Below, in pieces: positions 60,201 to 62,048 of a stretch of 62,048 bases of DNA. The position numbers and the translations under genes are program-made. The notes below the pieces were generated by a model. The model had not been told where the DNA came from, searched no databases, and saw nothing but the letters and a program-made list of their open reading frames with translations. Within the stretch, counting starts at the first letter, position 1. Each line of letters begins with the position of its first letter. Origin of the DNA: Welwitschia mirabilis (taxonomy: Eukaryota > Gnetophyta > Gnetopsida > Welwitschiales); the NCBI GenBank assembly GCA_051453625.1, contig JBOZIK010000001.1, positions 184,942,670 to 185,004,717 of the forward strand. Direction: 5' to 3'.

Positions 60201-60888
60201 CAACTTTGAATTTTGTGACTATCAAAAAGATGACCCTTTACTGCAAACAATCTTATCAAAAATTATTTTTCAAAAACACTAGTAGAAATCTTTTCAATAA
60301 TTACTTTTGGATTTTTATTATTTAATTCACAAACACTTAAAATATCACTTTGCTTAAACTCTTGAATATGACGTATTACAAACCTTAGGTCTTACTCACA
60401 AGTGCCTTGAAGTAATAACCAAAAGGGGTAATTTTGGTAAACAAACAAGACCATCAATTGAGATAATTGTTTTGAAAAAACAAAAAAAAGAATGAAGAAA
60501 TTAGACAAAAACATGGGGAATGTTAATAACTCATTAAAATGAATAAAGGAAGGGATGTTTGATTAAAATAAATAAAGGAAGGGATGTTTGAAGGGAGTTT
60601 AAAGGAGTAATTAAGTATAGGCATATGGGAGTGGAAAAGAATAATATGATAGATATGAAAGGATGTATTCATGCTTGTTATGTAAAACAAATATACAAGA
60701 CAATGAAAGATAATGTCATGAGAAGCAATGCTCAAAGGATAAGAGTAATGGGAAAATATGAGGTGTAATGGGAGGTATAATCATTATTTAAAATTACTAT
60801 TTGTCACACTTATCTTATGCGAACTCTTCATAGGAATTCTTAAGTACAAGTCTGTTTCTTTTTCTTTGCTAATGCCCATGTCACCAAT
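57277..60888. repeat. Three tandem copies of a ~1.05-kb sequence
   Basis: Copies start at AGTATTTT: 57277-58766 (with ~430 extra bases at 57551-57984), 58767-59819 and 59820-60888. Shared landmarks in order: a poly-T run followed by ATGTGTGTCTTC; GTGATTCA; TTTACCCTGATG; CAAGGATTTATATATA; ATTACAAACCTTAGG; AAAAGGGGTCATTTTGG; AAAGGGAGGGATGTTTGAA; CATAGGGATTCCC. All three carry the same ~110-codon frame on the plus strand, best preserved at 59532-59876. Copy 3 has an internal 29-bp duplication near 60536-60594. Confidence 0.9.
59532..59876 (+). CDS. Unrecognised 114-codon ORF within the tandem repeat
   Basis: Open from ATG to stop in the middle repeat copy. The matching frame is open at 58557-58817 in the first copy, where one stop precedes it, and is broken by several stops in the third (about 60650-60890). 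The protein is basic in its first half (MKDNVMRSNVRRIRVVGKYE) and Phe/Ser-rich in its second. No domain or signal peptide is recognised. The reading frame crosses the junction between repeat copies, which argues against a real protein; it may be chance in a recent duplication. Confidence 0.2.
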   Translation: MGVGKNNMVDIKGWSHTCYVKQIDEIMKDNVMRSNVRRIRVVGKYEVEWKVESLFKITSCYTYLIQILHRDSQVQVCFFFFANAHVTNDDKPMASCSIFHQSLFLYSSNPFPLI

Positions 60889-62048
60889 TAATGGAATTAT
60901 AGCCATTTCTTTAGTTTATGCAATAGGTTGTAATTGAGACTTAGAAAATGTAAACAAGTCTCATAGCAGAGGAGTAACATCCTTTAGTCAGATTTACAAG
61001 ATCCATGATTCATCAAGATCATTGTTGTTGTAGGTGAAACCTTGTCAGGTTATTAACATTGAGGCTCAAAAAATACTATTTAAAATAAATTTTTTAAAGT
61101 ATTTCTTGTAAATTGCAATTTAAATTTTTCAACATTAGCAGAGTTGCATATTATACCATCTTACATATATCAATTTCAACCAGCGACTCTGCAGAAAATG
61201 CAACAAGAATTTGTTTTGGTTATACTAAATCATATAATTTCATAAAATGAGGTAACAATAATTTGTTTTAGTTACTCTAAATCATCTAATTTTGTAAAAT
61301 AGCATAATTTAAGATTTGAAGTATGTCTCAAATATCAATTACTCAATGAGAAAAAAACATAATATTAATTAAGACATTGCTACCTTCTATAACACAAGGA
61401 AACCCATTAGGATGATGTGCTAGCATGACAGATACATTTAAACTCATTAGCAGCCAAAGACCCGGTAAGATCAAGAACCACCTATTCATCCTACGATCCA
61501 CAAGGGGACAAGTGGACCAAGCAACTACGCTTGACATACAATGACATAGTGCAGGGCTCATAGTATTGCCTCTCATCAAGCACTTAGGACTGCTATAGTA
61601 GACTGAAGCTATAACAACCCACCAGTGGCCACTTCGACATGAGTGTGCAGGCGACCCATAACCTGCAAATGTTTCCAATTAAAATTAAACGCCTTTAATG
61701 GCACTAGGGCGCCTCCATGAGATATATAGTGTTGTTTTTTAAGCATCCAGGCCTTTATTTTTTAAATTCTGTACCCTGCTTCTACAACTAGCTTAAATCG
61801 AAGTTGGTTTTTAGTTCTTTAAATTCAATCTGGGTGTTTCAATAACTGATTCTTAACTCGTATACTATCGCTATTGCAAGGTAAAATTAACATCTAGTTT
61901 CTCTCATTGTAATTAACACACTCATGCTGATCTTTGCTTTGGATGCTTACATTTTTTTCTGTCTGTTTTTTTTTTTTTTTGACTCTGATCTTTGCCTTGG
62001 TTGTTAGATACATGTATTTAATCAATGAGAGAGTGCAGTTGAAGTACT
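60889..62048. other. Right-hand region, unassigned
   Basis: Sequence at 60900-60975 (TTTATGCAATAGGTT, CTTAGAAAATGTAAA) resembles the extra segment of the first tandem copy at 57590-57640. A less AT-rich block at 61380-61720 is open on the minus strand from 61678 to 61343 (111 codons, Cys/Trp/His-rich, METFAGYGSPAHSCRSGHWW). No family is recognised, and another minus-strand frame there is also partly open, so coding is uncertain. A poly-T run lies at about 61966-61980. Confidence 0.4.
61208..61311. repeat. 52-bp tandem duplication
   Basis: Units 61208-61259 and 61260-61311 both start AATTTGTTTT(G/A)GTTA and share CTAAATCAT and TAAAAT blocks, with a handful of differences. Confidence 0.8.

Noticed and set aside
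1-62048. CRISPR arrays, bacterial operons, tRNA or rRNA genes
   Set aside because: Spacer-repeat structure is absent; tandem repeats here have no unique spacers. No cloverleaf tRNA or rRNA gene was recognised; the tRNA-Met matches are retroelement primer sites of 12-17 bases.

Overview
The window looks like transposon-rich heterochromatin from a flowering plant. Almost everything that can be read is decayed retroelement: Ty1/copia elements of the SIRE type, a Ty3/gypsy element of the Athila/Tat type, an L1-clade LINE, LTR pieces and tRNA-Met primer-binding sites. The base composition is very AT-rich and CpG-poor. Reading frames are broken mostly by TAG/TAA where CAG, CAA, CGA or TGG is expected, which fits long methylation-driven C-to-T decay. 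I cannot name the species. I see no intact host gene. The coding calls below are pseudogenes recognised by reading through stops and frameshifts.

Layout: 1-2895 is the 5' part of a minus-strand LINE running off the left edge. 3934-4376 is an LTR with a primer site; a second copy lies at 24641-25139 behind a gag remnant (23441-24604). 8319-15955 is copia element A (plus strand, pol mostly deleted, env-like third ORF). 19330-21860 is an unassigned minus-strand coding block with two gaps. 22157-23250 is a tandem array of ~50-bp units with higher-order order. 27050-28520 is a minus-strand pogo/Tigger-like transposase relic. 29168-29416 is a short LTR-like element (G1). 31790-36837 is copia element B. 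36947-43385 is Athila/Tat element F (minus). 43386-56227 is copia element C (minus). 56228 onward starts with a possible CACTA terminus, followed by a slightly richer region with three tandem ~1.05-kb repeats (57277-60888).

The right half gives a nested history. C inserted into one LTR of F. Element E (43612-46740; short LTRs, primer site, no pol) inserted into the 3' LTR of C and appears to carry an F-box/kelch gene fragment. Short element G2 (54674-54930, 5-bp target duplication) inserted into the gag zinc knuckle of C. A CACTA-like end interrupts the 5' LTR of C. A, B and C all keep traces of a third ORF downstream of pol.

There are seven N gaps: five of exactly 100 N, one of 10 and one of 799. 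Several have informative flanks. The two G copies are each broken at the same internal place, two neighbouring gaps are bordered by duplicated sequence, and the 799-N gap starts after a long poly-G run.
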